The notes beneath the pieces were generated by a model. It saw only the letters and a list, made by a program, of their open reading frames with translations. It searched no databases and was not told the origin of the DNA. Of a stretch of 56,490 bases of DNA, positions 18,069-25,940 are shown piece after piece (position 1 is the stretch's first letter; each line of letters opens with the position of its first letter). This DNA comes from Candidatus Scalindua sp. (GTDB lineage Bacteria > Planctomycetota > Brocadiia > Brocadiales > Scalinduaceae). The position numbers and the translations under genes are program-made. The stretch spans positions 1-56,490 of the forward strand of contig JABHIW010000176.1 of NCBI GenBank assembly GCA_018670825.1, written 5' to 3'.

Positions 18069-19271
18069 TTAAAACGAAACTTCGTTGATACTGAAGATGG
18101 CGCTTAACATGGAGATGACAACTATACCAATTGCGCATCCCATTATGAGGATTAAGGCGGGTTCTACCAGAGAAATCAGCCTCTTAATTCTATGCTCTAT
18201 ATCCGTATCCATATTGTCAGACACCCTCACGAGCATTTCATCCAATTGACCTGTCTCCTCTCCTACCTTAAGCAAGTGCTGGGCTATTCCGGGGAAAAAG
18301 GCTATTTCTCCCAAAGGGGCAGTAAAACCTTTACCGGCCTTTATATCAGGCTTAACATCTTCTATTTTGTTTGATAAGAATGTATTTGAGAGAACACTCT
18401 TTGAAATATCTATAGAAGTCAACAGAGAGACTCCGTTTTCCAGCAAGGTGCCTAACGTTCTTGCAAAGCGGGATATTTCTATTCTCCATAATATATCTCC
18501 GAGGACGGGTATACCAAGTTTCTTCCTATCTATACTTGCCTGTACTCCGTTCTTTTTCTTTAATGATTTAAACAGGTAGTAAAGGCCTGGTAAGGCGATG
18601 AGCAGGACCCATCCGTAACTTGTCAAAACTTCGCAGAGTTTGATCAATATCTGTGTAGAAAGTGGGAGGGCGATACCAACTTCTTCAAAAACTTTTGTAA
18701 ATTTTGGCATTACTATCAGGACCAATGCACCAACTGACAGGACTCCCGTCAGAACCAGAAACAGGGGGTAAATGAGTGCTGATGTAATTTCAGATTTAAT
18801 CCTCTGAACTCTTTCCATAAATGAACCCAGGCGTTCCAGGACTTTTGGCAAAGCTCCACTCTCCTCACCGGCACGAACCATATTCACGTAAACCGTGGTA
18901 AAAACATCAGGAAGCATCGACAGTGCGTCTGCGAGTGATTTGCCGCCTTTTACCTCCTCCAGAATATCCAGTATCAGCCCTTTAAACTTTATATTTTCCT
19001 GTGCGTCTGAAAGGATCCTGAGGCTTTTATCAAGCGAAACTCCGCTATCCAACAATATACCAAGTTCCTGAGTAAAAAAGACAGTAGCTTTTTTTACAGA
19101 ACGATTTGAGAATAACTTACCTGCTTTTTGACCACCGATTTCTTCTACTTTAAGGACAATATGCCCGGACTTTTTCAGGTAATCTAATAACTCGGCCTTA
19201 CTGACGGACGCTCTCTTGCCTTCCAGAACGCCGCTTCCCCTTGTCATAACGCGATATTTGAATGTACTCAT
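18069..19271 (-). CDS. gspF: Type II secretion inner-membrane platform protein GspF
   Basis: This 400-residue protein has the usual GspF length and layout: a cytoplasmic N-terminus, then two T2SSF repeats (ELGILLDSGVSLDKSLRIL and RTLGTLLENGVSLLTSI) and three transmembrane helices at about 170-195, 218-235 and 370-395. It forms the platform that couples GspE to pseudopilus assembly. Its start overlaps the gspC stop by 4 bp. It is the last gene of the minus-strand operon and converges on the metallopeptidase gene across a 189-bp gap that contains a run of ten C residues (17905-17914). Confidence 0.93.
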   Translation of the reverse strand: MSTFKYRVMTRGSGVLEGKRASVSKAELLDYLKKSGHIVLKVEEIGGQKAGKLFSNRSVKKATVFFTQELGILLDSGVSLDKSLRILSDAQENIKFKGLILDILEEVKGGKSLADALSMLPDVFTTVYVNMVRAGEESGALPKVLERLGSFMERVQRIKSEITSALIYPLFLVLTGVLSVGALVLIVMPKFTKVFEEVGIALPLSTQILIKLCEVLTSYGWVLLIALPGLYYLFKSLKKKNGVQASIDRKKLGIPVLGDILWRIEISRFARTLGTLLENGVSLLTSIDISKSVLSNTFLSNKIEDVKPDIKAGKGFTAPLGEIAFFPGIAQHLLKVGEETGQLDEMLVRVSDNMDTDIEHRIKRLISLVEPALILIMGCAIGIVVISMLSAIFSINEVSF

Positions 19272-20161
19272 TTACCTTCAATTCTTTCAGGATCCATAGA
19301 CTTGAGACTTATCGGAGCTTTATTAAATACATTGGGATATGCTGTGTTTATAACTTCTAAACTGTCATTATTGTGGTCTTCCTCTACTTTTATCTCTTCA
19401 ACTCTCTTAAATTTATATTCCAATTTTGTAAGGCCTCCTGCCTGGTTTTTCTTGTTATTAAGAGGTTGTTTATAATTCTTTAAACCCGAATAAAGCATGA
19501 TAACTATTTCTTCCCCATGCCAGTCAAGCTTTATCCTGTCTTTTTCAATACTTGTGACCCGATACCCCTCTAACTCCTCTCCCTCTTCAACATACATTGT
19601 TTTCTTTTTGCTGACCCCTTTCAGTGGATTATTAATCAGAGCCTTCTTTAGAACTCCGGCCATTACTATTCCATGAAGAACAATTTTTTTCGGTTTTCCG
19701 GCCAGAGCCTTCTTCTGTGCAAGGGATTTCTTCTCCATCGCCTTTTTTGCCAGTCTCTTTGTATTAAGTTGAGATGCCTTTGGAATTACAGCCTTCACTA
19801 CCCATTCTTTCCTCTCATGGGAAAACAGATTTCTTTCGGCAATAACGCTAAAGGATTCATATTCTATCACTTTCTCTTTCTTTGAGTCTACGTCGACAGA
19901 TTCAATATCCGGAGATTCAGTATCGAGAATAATTTCCGCTTTCTGAACTTCAATCATTTTAGACAGATCGGAAACGTCAGTTACGGGAATTAACCAATAT
20001 ATTAACGTACTGGCTATTATCAGTATAAGAACAACACCGAAGAGAGATAAATTTGCCACATGTAATATACATCTCGTGCTATGTACGGTGGCCAGAGAAA
20101 CATGCGCTTCCGGTTTATGGCGTTTAAACAGTTTTTTAATTTTGGTTATTTTCTGTAACAT
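19268..20161 (-). CDS. gspC: Type II secretion GspC-like linker protein
   Basis: This 297-residue protein has a cytoplasmic N-terminus, one transmembrane helix (about 38-57) and a periplasmic homology region that starts with the typical IAERNLFS. It continues into a small beta domain (IVLHGIVMAGVLKKALI, EEGEELEGYRVTSIEKDRI). GspC contacts the inner-membrane platform and the N0 domain of the secretin. A Lys-rich insert (about 130-160) is long for the family. It overlaps gspF by 4 bp and lies 1 bp after gspM. PilP is the alternative name, but the gene context favours GspC. Confidence 0.75.
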   Translation of the reverse strand: MLQKITKIKKLFKRHKPEAHVSLATVHSTRCILHVANLSLFGVVLILIIASTLIYWLIPVTDVSDLSKMIEVQKAEIILDTESPDIESVDVDSKKEKVIEYESFSVIAERNLFSHERKEWVVKAVIPKASQLNTKRLAKKAMEKKSLAQKKALAGKPKKIVLHGIVMAGVLKKALINNPLKGVSKKKTMYVEEGEELEGYRVTSIEKDRIKLDWHGEEIVIMLYSGLKNYKQPLNNKKNQAGGLTKLEYKFKRVEEIKVEEDHNNDSLEVINTAYPNVFNKAPISLKSMDPERIEGK

Positions 20162-20162
20162 G

Positions 20163-20906
20163 TTATCCTCTGTCCGTCAACAAACCCAATTTACTGCCCC
20201 AACCAGGCCGGCAAATACTGATACTACAGGGGTTCACTCCTGTGTCAAGAAACGTAACCAATCCCCTGCAAGATCCAACGGCAGATTGAAAGCCTACCTT
20301 TTTATCTAATACTTTTACTTCAAGCTTTGCTACCGCAAACAGTTTAATAGTAGCAGACACACCCTTTGTCGTAGTAAAGCCAGTACTTTTCACCTTAAGA
20401 TCATCTATAAATATGAGTTTTTCATCATTGTATTCAATATTGTAAAGAAACTTTTGAAGTTTCTTTACCTTATCTATATCTCTTATTTCCACGCTTGCGT
20501 ATACAAGCATTAAGTGAGGTTCTTCATTTATGATTTCAACTTTTTGTGCAGAACTTCTTGAGATTATAAGCCCACTCTTCCTTGCAACACTTTTTATATA
20601 ATCCTGCAATTTTGCCTGAGCTAAATCCTCTGTTTTCGATAGTATAAATTTCCGCTCGTAGGAATTATAAGTATCTTTTAATTTGGTCAACTCCTTCTCA
20701 TAGGAATCCTTCTTACTAATTGCCGTGTTATATTTATAAAACAACTCTTTTTTTAAAGCCAACCTTTCGTTCAGGCTTCCAGATACATTTTGAAATGGGT
20801 TAAATGATAGCCGATCACCTATAACGACAATGAGTAAAACGACTGCAACGGATAAGAAAATCAGGGTACGTTTATTGAGTTTACTCAGTTGTTGCTTCAT
20901 CATCAC
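20163..20906 (-). CDS. gspM: Type II secretion GspM/PilO-like protein with an odd C-terminal tail
   Basis: This 247-residue protein has a single transmembrane helix (about 14-30), a coiled-coil (about 40-95) and a ferredoxin-like domain (about 100-200), the layout of GspM. Its partner is the GspL-like protein encoded just upstream, with a 4-bp overlap. The last 45 or so residues, after LEVKVLDKK, are Gly/Cys/Pro-rich (SCRGLVTFLDTG, CSISICRPGWG) and unlike the family. That tail may come from a short inserted repeat or a frameshift that moved the original stop. Confidence 0.7.
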   Translation of the reverse strand: MMMKQQLSKLNKRTLIFLSVAVVLLIVVIGDRLSFNPFQNVSGSLNERLALKKELFYKYNTAISKKDSYEKELTKLKDTYNSYERKFILSKTEDLAQAKLQDYIKSVARKSGLIISRSSAQKVEIINEEPHLMLVYASVEIRDIDKVKKLQKFLYNIEYNDEKLIFIDDLKVKSTGFTTTKGVSATIKLFAVAKLEVKVLDKKVGFQSAVGSCRGLVTFLDTGVNPCSISICRPGWGSKLGLLTDRG

Positions 20907-22144
20907 TTTATACTCCCTTTAATCTTAAATTTTTCCTTACCGGCCTTATCTTTTACAACAGAAGAGGTAAAGCTTACGCTGTTAAAGCGTGGTGAGTATT
21001 CCAGCAACGTTAACACCTTTGCTCCTGATAAACCAACACCTTCCATCTCAAAACTATTATCCTTAAAGAATACTTGCTTTACCCATGTGTCATCCGGAAC
21101 TGCCTTGGTAAGCTCGGCAACCAGGTCGATCCGATGTGAGTACTTCTCTATAACTTTACTTATATTTTCATTAATTCCTGAAACACTATCGATTTCCTCT
21201 TTTAATCTGCTAGATATCATTACACCGGGACGCATTTCATTAAGCTTTCCATCAATAGTCTGTATACTCTGTTCCTTTTTGTATCTGAATATTCCCGGTA
21301 ATATAAAAATAAAAGCAAGTACCAGTATTGAAAGCACACCCATTGCTGCAAGTTCCGGTATTTTCTTTTTAGCTTTTACCTTTAATACATTAAAGCTACT
21401 CAAACACTCTGATAATTCGTTTAGCGCAACGCCAAGAGATTGTTTACTCGCGTCCCAACATTTAACATTCACTTTATCTTCACTTAGTAAATCATTTATG
21501 TCATCCTGTTCACATCCCAATAGGTTTACCTCGTCCGGTATGTTCTCAAGAAGCTTGCTCTTTAACGAATCCTTATTTCTAGCAAGCGATGTGCTTACCA
21601 GTGTTTTATCTACATATAAATTGAAAGTATATCTGTCCTCATATTTTTCAATTACCGCAACTTTAGCATAATTAACAAGAGGAATGTAAGAGAGTGGAGA
21701 AATGATAACCCGGTCAGGTTTGAGATCTGCAGATTCAAGTTTTAATAAAATGGTGTTCAACTCTTCCTTTTTTACAGCAAAGATAAACACCTTTTCTCCG
21801 TAATCAGTGGAGTTAGAAGGATGGACGTCATAGTATACTTCATCTTCAGGAAATAGAATAAAACTGTCCAGTTGGTAGGAAAGAGATTCCCTGAATTCCT
21901 TGATATTAGATCCCGGTAATTCAATTTCTCTTACAATAGTTTTCTCTCTGGGCCATGACAATACAATATTCTTTGTCTGAAAGTCGTGCTCATCAATTAC
22001 TAATTGTAGTTCCAGAGGCTCCTTTAACAGAAAGTCCTTGATCACCATGCTCTCAGAACATGATTTCAAAAATTTTTGGGATGCGTTCGAAATAATCAGA
22101 TCGTTCCCATCAAGTGATAACCCGATACTTTTTGGAAAAAACAT
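20903..22144 (-). CDS. gspL: Type II secretion GspL-like (PilM-PilN fused) protein
   Basis: This 413-residue protein has an N-terminal actin-like PilM/GspL cytoplasmic domain (about 1-240, including VREIELPGSNIKEFRESLSY and PEDEVYYD). A transmembrane helix follows (about 266-286), then a periplasmic PilN-like domain (WVKQVFFKDNSFEMEGVGLS). GspL binds GspE in the cytoplasm and GspM in the membrane. A good ribosome-binding site (GGAGG) precedes the ATG. The 188-bp gap before gspH shows no recognised gene. Confidence 0.82.
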   Translation of the reverse strand: MFFPKSIGLSLDGNDLIISNASQKFLKSCSESMVIKDFLLKEPLELQLVIDEHDFQTKNIVLSWPREKTIVREIELPGSNIKEFRESLSYQLDSFILFPEDEVYYDVHPSNSTDYGEKVFIFAVKKEELNTILLKLESADLKPDRVIISPLSYIPLVNYAKVAVIEKYEDRYTFNLYVDKTLVSTSLARNKDSLKSKLLENIPDEVNLLGCEQDDINDLLSEDKVNVKCWDASKQSLGVALNELSECLSSFNVLKVKAKKKIPELAAMGVLSILVLAFIFILPGIFRYKKEQSIQTIDGKLNEMRPGVMISSRLKEEIDSVSGINENISKVIEKYSHRIDLVAELTKAVPDDTWVKQVFFKDNSFEMEGVGLSGAKVLTLLEYSPRFNSVSFTSSVVKDKAGKEKFKIKGSIK

Positions 22145-22332
22145 TACCTCAACTACCTCCTTTGCTCGAAAAGGCCTAATCTACTCGAACGATCCTGATG
22201 TATGGAAAATGGCTTTCCATAGAAGCCAACCCACCACCAGTTTTGTTAGACAAGAAGGATTTCACCATACTGGCAACTTTCGAATCCTCATATCTACATC
22301 GGTCTCTATTCACGCATTCTACAGCAAAAAAT

Positions 22333-22776
22333 TTAATTCAAATCATATTTTGCAAATCCGGATATCATATCAACGTATACCGTAGCTTTTCTTTCATTGT
22401 TACCCACAAACTCCACCTTCGGGCCTGTGCCTCTTCCATTATTATAGAATACAAACTTCACAATCTGGTTATCATCAGTTAATGAAGGATCCAGTATTAT
22501 ATCAGGTGGTATATTAAATAGCTGATCATCATTTCTTCTCAGGACATTTTCCTTATAGTCTACAGAGACAATTATCTCTTTTTTTTCAACAATTGCATCC
22601 AAATGTGCATTCCGTAAGTAAGTTACAACATCAGAGACTGCATTTCTGAATTTTGCCGCATCGATACCCGTTGTTATCCTCGGAACAGAGATAACGGCGC
22701 CAATCGTTATGATAACAAGAACAATTAATAATTCTATCAGCGTAAAGGCCTTGGAATTACGGTACTTGTTTATCAT
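22333..22776 (-). CDS. gspH: Type II secretion minor pseudopilin GspH-like
   Basis: This 147-residue protein has the prepilin motif A10|F11-TLIE, Glu at +5 and a hydrophobic helix, then a small beta domain ending in FAKYDLN. The residue before the cleavage site is Ala instead of the usual Gly, which prepilin peptidases can tolerate. Minor pseudopilins cap the pseudopilus. It overlaps the upstream gene by one base. The GspH assignment rests on size and position; any FimT/GspH-family minor pseudopilin would look similar. Confidence 0.8.
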   Translation of the reverse strand: MINKYRNSKAFTLIELLIVLVIITIGAVISVPRITTGIDAAKFRNAVSDVVTYLRNAHLDAIVEKKEIIVSVDYKENVLRRNDDQLFNIPPDIILDPSLTDDNQIVKFVFYNNGRGTGPKVEFVGNNERKATVYVDMISGFAKYDLN

Positions 22777-23450
22777 TACTTTTCTATCTTCTTTAAAGAT
22801 AAATATCCTTTATTCGTCCAAACCCCACCAAAGATAATATCGGTAGAATGAATCTCCGCCCAACCGTCCTCCAGCGCAGTGTCAAGTTCTTCCGAGAGGT
22901 TGATGGCCTTCATCTCTTTACTTTCCAATCTCACAACAACCGGCTCAATATATCTATCACTTTTCTCGTAAAATTGAATCTTTACATAATTTAGATCTAC
23001 AGACGGATTAATAATACTCAATTGCATATCACCATAAAAATAGGGAAGAATGTAGTGAATCAAGTTTCTAATGGCAACCGTTATCTGAGATGAAACCACA
23101 CCGTCTGTTACCGTCACTGCACTGTTTCCCTGCTGCTTACCAAGTATAAAAAAACTTACATACCCCGACTCATCTGAAACGGAATTACTGGTATTAACAG
23201 AGACTATTTTGCTGTCTTGTGGAACGATTTGAACTTTGTGTCCTTCAATTGGATTTCCATCTTTATCCAGAATCAATACATTCACCGATACGGTGTCAGT
23301 CACATCAAGCATTGTGCTCATTGGAGAGACAATTATTTGGTCTCCTCCAGTTGCCGTAGAAGTACTCATATCCTCATCAGCAAAAGTAAAACCGCACCAA
23401 AAAACTGCTAAAAGAAGTAAATAATGTATATTAAATTTTATGAACATCAA
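22776..23450 (-). CDS. Exported protein with a bacterial Ig-like (Big_1) domain inside the gsp operon
   Basis: This 224-residue protein has a signal peptide (residues 1-24). An Ig-like domain at about 38-135 has the Big_1/invasin pattern (VNVLILDKDGNPIEGHKVQI, ESGYVSFFILG, GNSAVTVTDG). About 85 residues follow that could form a second beta domain. It sits between gspK and gspH and shares one base with gspH. No standard type II secretion component has this structure. It may be an accessory part of the pseudopilus tip or periplasmic vestibule, or a dedicated substrate; this is inference from position only. Confidence 0.7.
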   Translation of the reverse strand: MMFIKFNIHYLLLLAVFWCGFTFADEDMSTSTATGGDQIIVSPMSTMLDVTDTVSVNVLILDKDGNPIEGHKVQIVPQDSKIVSVNTSNSVSDESGYVSFFILGKQQGNSAVTVTDGVVSSQITVAIRNLIHYILPYFYGDMQLSIINPSVDLNYVKIQFYEKSDRYIEPVVVRLESKEMKAINLSEELDTALEDGWAEIHSTDIIFGGVWTNKGYLSLKKIEK

Positions 23451-23617
23451 AAGTTCCTCGATATAATGTTTGTATCCCTAAATAATACCACTGTAGACAT
23501 TTAAGTCAAGATAATCTTGTCACGACGACATCAAAATTGTGAGACCAAGATTGCAATTTTGTATTAGCAGAATTACACTCCCTGACAGCTAATTTGATAA
23601 CTGCACCGAAATATCTC

Positions 23618-24778
23618 TTATTCAGGATAAGCAGCATATATTTTATACCCGTTATCATCTTTTCCCGCAATCAGCTTATAATCATATCCGTGTTGTACGC
23701 TTGACTCGTTTGACTGTTTTTGCATACTACTCGATCCCTGGGAAAATGCGGTTATTGTTATAAACTCTGAGTTCTCCAGTGTTAAATATCGTTTTACATC
23801 TTCAAAATTGTCACCAATTATCCCAAGTTCCCAGAAAATATCTCTCAATTTCTCCATGTCACCGATAATACCATTTTCCTCCATATATAATGACAGTTCA
23901 TGAACAATATCATCAGACAATCCAGGTATGGAGCTGAGTACTTCTTTTGATGCAAGATTTACGTTAACACTAATCTCTTTGTTTCCGTAAATAGTTATAA
24001 ATTCCTTTATATTCTCAAATATATCAGACGTTACCCCTCGCACCAATGCCACCTCCTCAATAGAGGAGAAAGGTGCATCTTTTGTTTTATAAGGATCAGG
24101 CAGACTTCCGTAAAAGCCATCTTCTGCACCATTTATATGTGTCAGGTCATTAGGGTCTATCCAATCAAGTATTGAATCGGTAATAATGTCTGCATCAAAT
24201 TCGTCAATATCCCTCTTTTTAAGAAAGGTTACAAGAAATTCTCTATTTTTATCATTTAAACCATTTATGTTAATTTTGCCATTTTCGGGGGACAAATATA
24301 CATTACAATCTCTATTTCCAATAGTTACCGAATACGGATTTTTACCCGGGTTCCACTTTTCATCATGCTGTTCTTCAATATCTTCAGAATCATGATCATC
24401 ATTCTCAGCGTTTGCTCCAATTGGTGCTGCCCCCGCTTTCGGAAAATCACCGGGAGCAACTATACCAGCTGCACCCTGAGCACGTTTGTCTTTATCTTTA
24501 GTGTCTGAAACATTGTCGTCAATTGACAACTTGGCAAGGGCGTAGAGAGATGCTCCTCTGGCGGCATATATATTCTTTAGTCTTTCTGTACTAATAGATT
24601 TGAGCAAAATGGACATTTTAGTATCTTTAGAAAATCCCAGCGCAACCATACTGAGAATCATAATTGCCCACAAGACAAAGATTAATACATAGCCATTACA
24701 GGAACTATCAATTCCTGACTTTGTCCCTCTTTTGTTAATACAATCTTTACGGCTTTTGGTAAACTGTTTCCTAACCAT
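23618..24778 (-). CDS. gspK: Type II secretion minor pseudopilin GspK
   Basis: This 386-residue protein has a basic leader, prepilin site G29|Y30 and a hydrophobic helix without Glu at +5, as expected for GspK. The large globular domain has typical GspK features: YLSPENGKININGLN, SILDWIDPND and an alpha-helical SPGLS-like segment (SSIPGLSDDI). An Ala/Gly-rich insertion lies around residues 85-110. GspK caps the pseudopilus with GspI and GspJ. Its first 97 bases overlap the end of gspJ, so the whole leader is encoded twice over; no later in-frame start precedes the cleavage site. Confidence 0.88.
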   Translation of the reverse strand: MVRKQFTKSRKDCINKRGTKSGIDSSCNGYVLIFVLWAIMILSMVALGFSKDTKMSILLKSISTERLKNIYAARGASLYALAKLSIDDNVSDTKDKDKRAQGAAGIVAPGDFPKAGAAPIGANAENDDHDSEDIEEQHDEKWNPGKNPYSVTIGNRDCNVYLSPENGKININGLNDKNREFLVTFLKKRDIDEFDADIITDSILDWIDPNDLTHINGAEDGFYGSLPDPYKTKDAPFSSIEEVALVRGVTSDIFENIKEFITIYGNKEISVNVNLASKEVLSSIPGLSDDIVHELSLYMEENGIIGDMEKLRDIFWELGIIGDNFEDVKRYLTLENSEFITITAFSQGSSSMQKQSNESSVQHGYDYKLIAGKDDNGYKIYAAYPE

Positions 24779-25419
24779 TTATCCTTCCACTCAAGATCCG
24801 ACTTATTTGATGTAGCATCTACATCCTCCTGCATTCCAAGAAATTTAAACAATATTTCATCATATCCATTAACAATGTCCACGACTTCACTGTCACTAAA
24901 CATTAAAATATTTTGATCTTTAAATGTATTCAAATTCTCACTCGGGACAAATCGTTTCTCCTTATAATTCAAGATGAATCCATCTTCACCCTCTTCAATA
25001 TAATAATTAACCATCATCAATCCCAGTCCATAACTTCCTTTAAGAGAAATAGGCGTGACAAATACAACTCTATCTGAATCACCATCAAAAATAATTTCTT
25101 TATTATTTAGTTCAGATCTCATTGATGTCGTCTGTTGTTGGAAAAAGAATAATGCACTGTCATCTCTATATCTTTCCTCAAGCCACTTACTCCCTCTCTC
25201 CATCTGAAAGAATCCCGTCCTTATAGCAAAGGACACGAGCAGAATTATTGCCGTACCAATAGACATTGCAATTATGAGCTCTAGTAAAGTAAATGCACTG
25301 ACGCATGATTGTGTCTTGCCTAGATTCCAAAAGGGCACGACTCTATTTGCCTCGTTCTCATTTTTACTTATGAAATGGCCTACCCGTTTATCTATTAACA
25401 GGAATTTCCTTTTTCTCAT
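24682..25419 (-). CDS. gspJ: Type II secretion minor pseudopilin GspJ
   Basis: This 245-residue protein has a long leader (42 residues), then A42|F43-TLLE with Glu at +5 and a hydrophobic helix, and a GspJ-type beta domain. As in the GspH-like protein, Ala replaces Gly before the cleavage site. It overlaps gspI by 4 bp upstream and gspK by 97 bp downstream, consistent with the GspI-J-K tip complex being made together. Confidence 0.82.
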   Translation of the reverse strand: MRKRKFLLIDKRVGHFISKNENEANRVVPFWNLGKTQSCVSAFTLLELIIAMSIGTAIILLVSFAIRTGFFQMERGSKWLEERYRDDSALFFFQQQTTSMRSELNNKEIIFDGDSDRVVFVTPISLKGSYGLGLMMVNYYIEEGEDGFILNYKEKRFVPSENLNTFKDQNILMFSDSEVVDIVNGYDEILFKFLGMQEDVDATSNKSDLEWKDKWLGNSLPKAVKIVLTKEGQSQELIVPVMAMY

Positions 25420-25814
25420 CTAAGACCTATACTTGAAATATCAACACCTTCAACAGACACAGTATAGAGATACACATCTCTCTCGTATCCACTAAAACCG
25501 TCAATGCTTTCTTCTTCTAAACGCCAGTTGATATCCTTGCCCTCAATCTTGCCCTCGATTATATTCTTATTATTGTCTAGATCAAAGCCTGTCTCTACCA
25601 GCCCCAGAAAAGAGAGTTCAGCCTTTGCGACAGCGACTTCCAGTCTTGCATCGTATTCGTTTATTTTACCTCTGAGCATAGCAGAACTGCCCAATAGCCG
25701 TACAAACATTGTTATCGATACCCCTACAATAACAAGCGCCACGATAACCTCGATGATAGTAAAACCACGATTATTCTGTTTTTGTGTAATCATGTTATTG
25801 TTGCTCCCTGACAT
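25416..25814 (-). CDS. gspI: Type II secretion minor pseudopilin GspI
   Basis: This 132-residue protein has the prepilin site G17|F18-TIIE with Glu at +5 and a hydrophobic helix (VIVALVIVGVSITMFV). A short globular domain follows, with a LEVAVAKAELSFLGL helix typical of GspI. An internal Met at residue 8 is an alternative start. It overlaps gspJ by 4 bp and follows gspD after a 126-bp gap. Confidence 0.82.
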   Translation of the reverse strand: MSGSNNNMITQKQNNRGFTIIEVIVALVIVGVSITMFVRLLGSSAMLRGKINEYDARLEVAVAKAELSFLGLVETGFDLDNNKNIIEGKIEGKDINWRLEEESIDGFSGYERDVYLYTVSVEGVDISSIGLR

Positions 25815-25940
25815 ATCAGGAATATTGACACCTGACTGTATAGAAAAAGGCAGGTATGTCCAAACTCAATCATGATTCCAAGTGACATTACCTCACTGCT
25901 TTCAGTTTATCTTTCAATGATAAAAACACTCGAATCAAGA

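Noticed and set aside
22145-22332. c-di-GMP or cobalamin riboswitch upstream of gspL
   Set aside because: The conserved cores of these riboswitches were not found on reading the minus strand.
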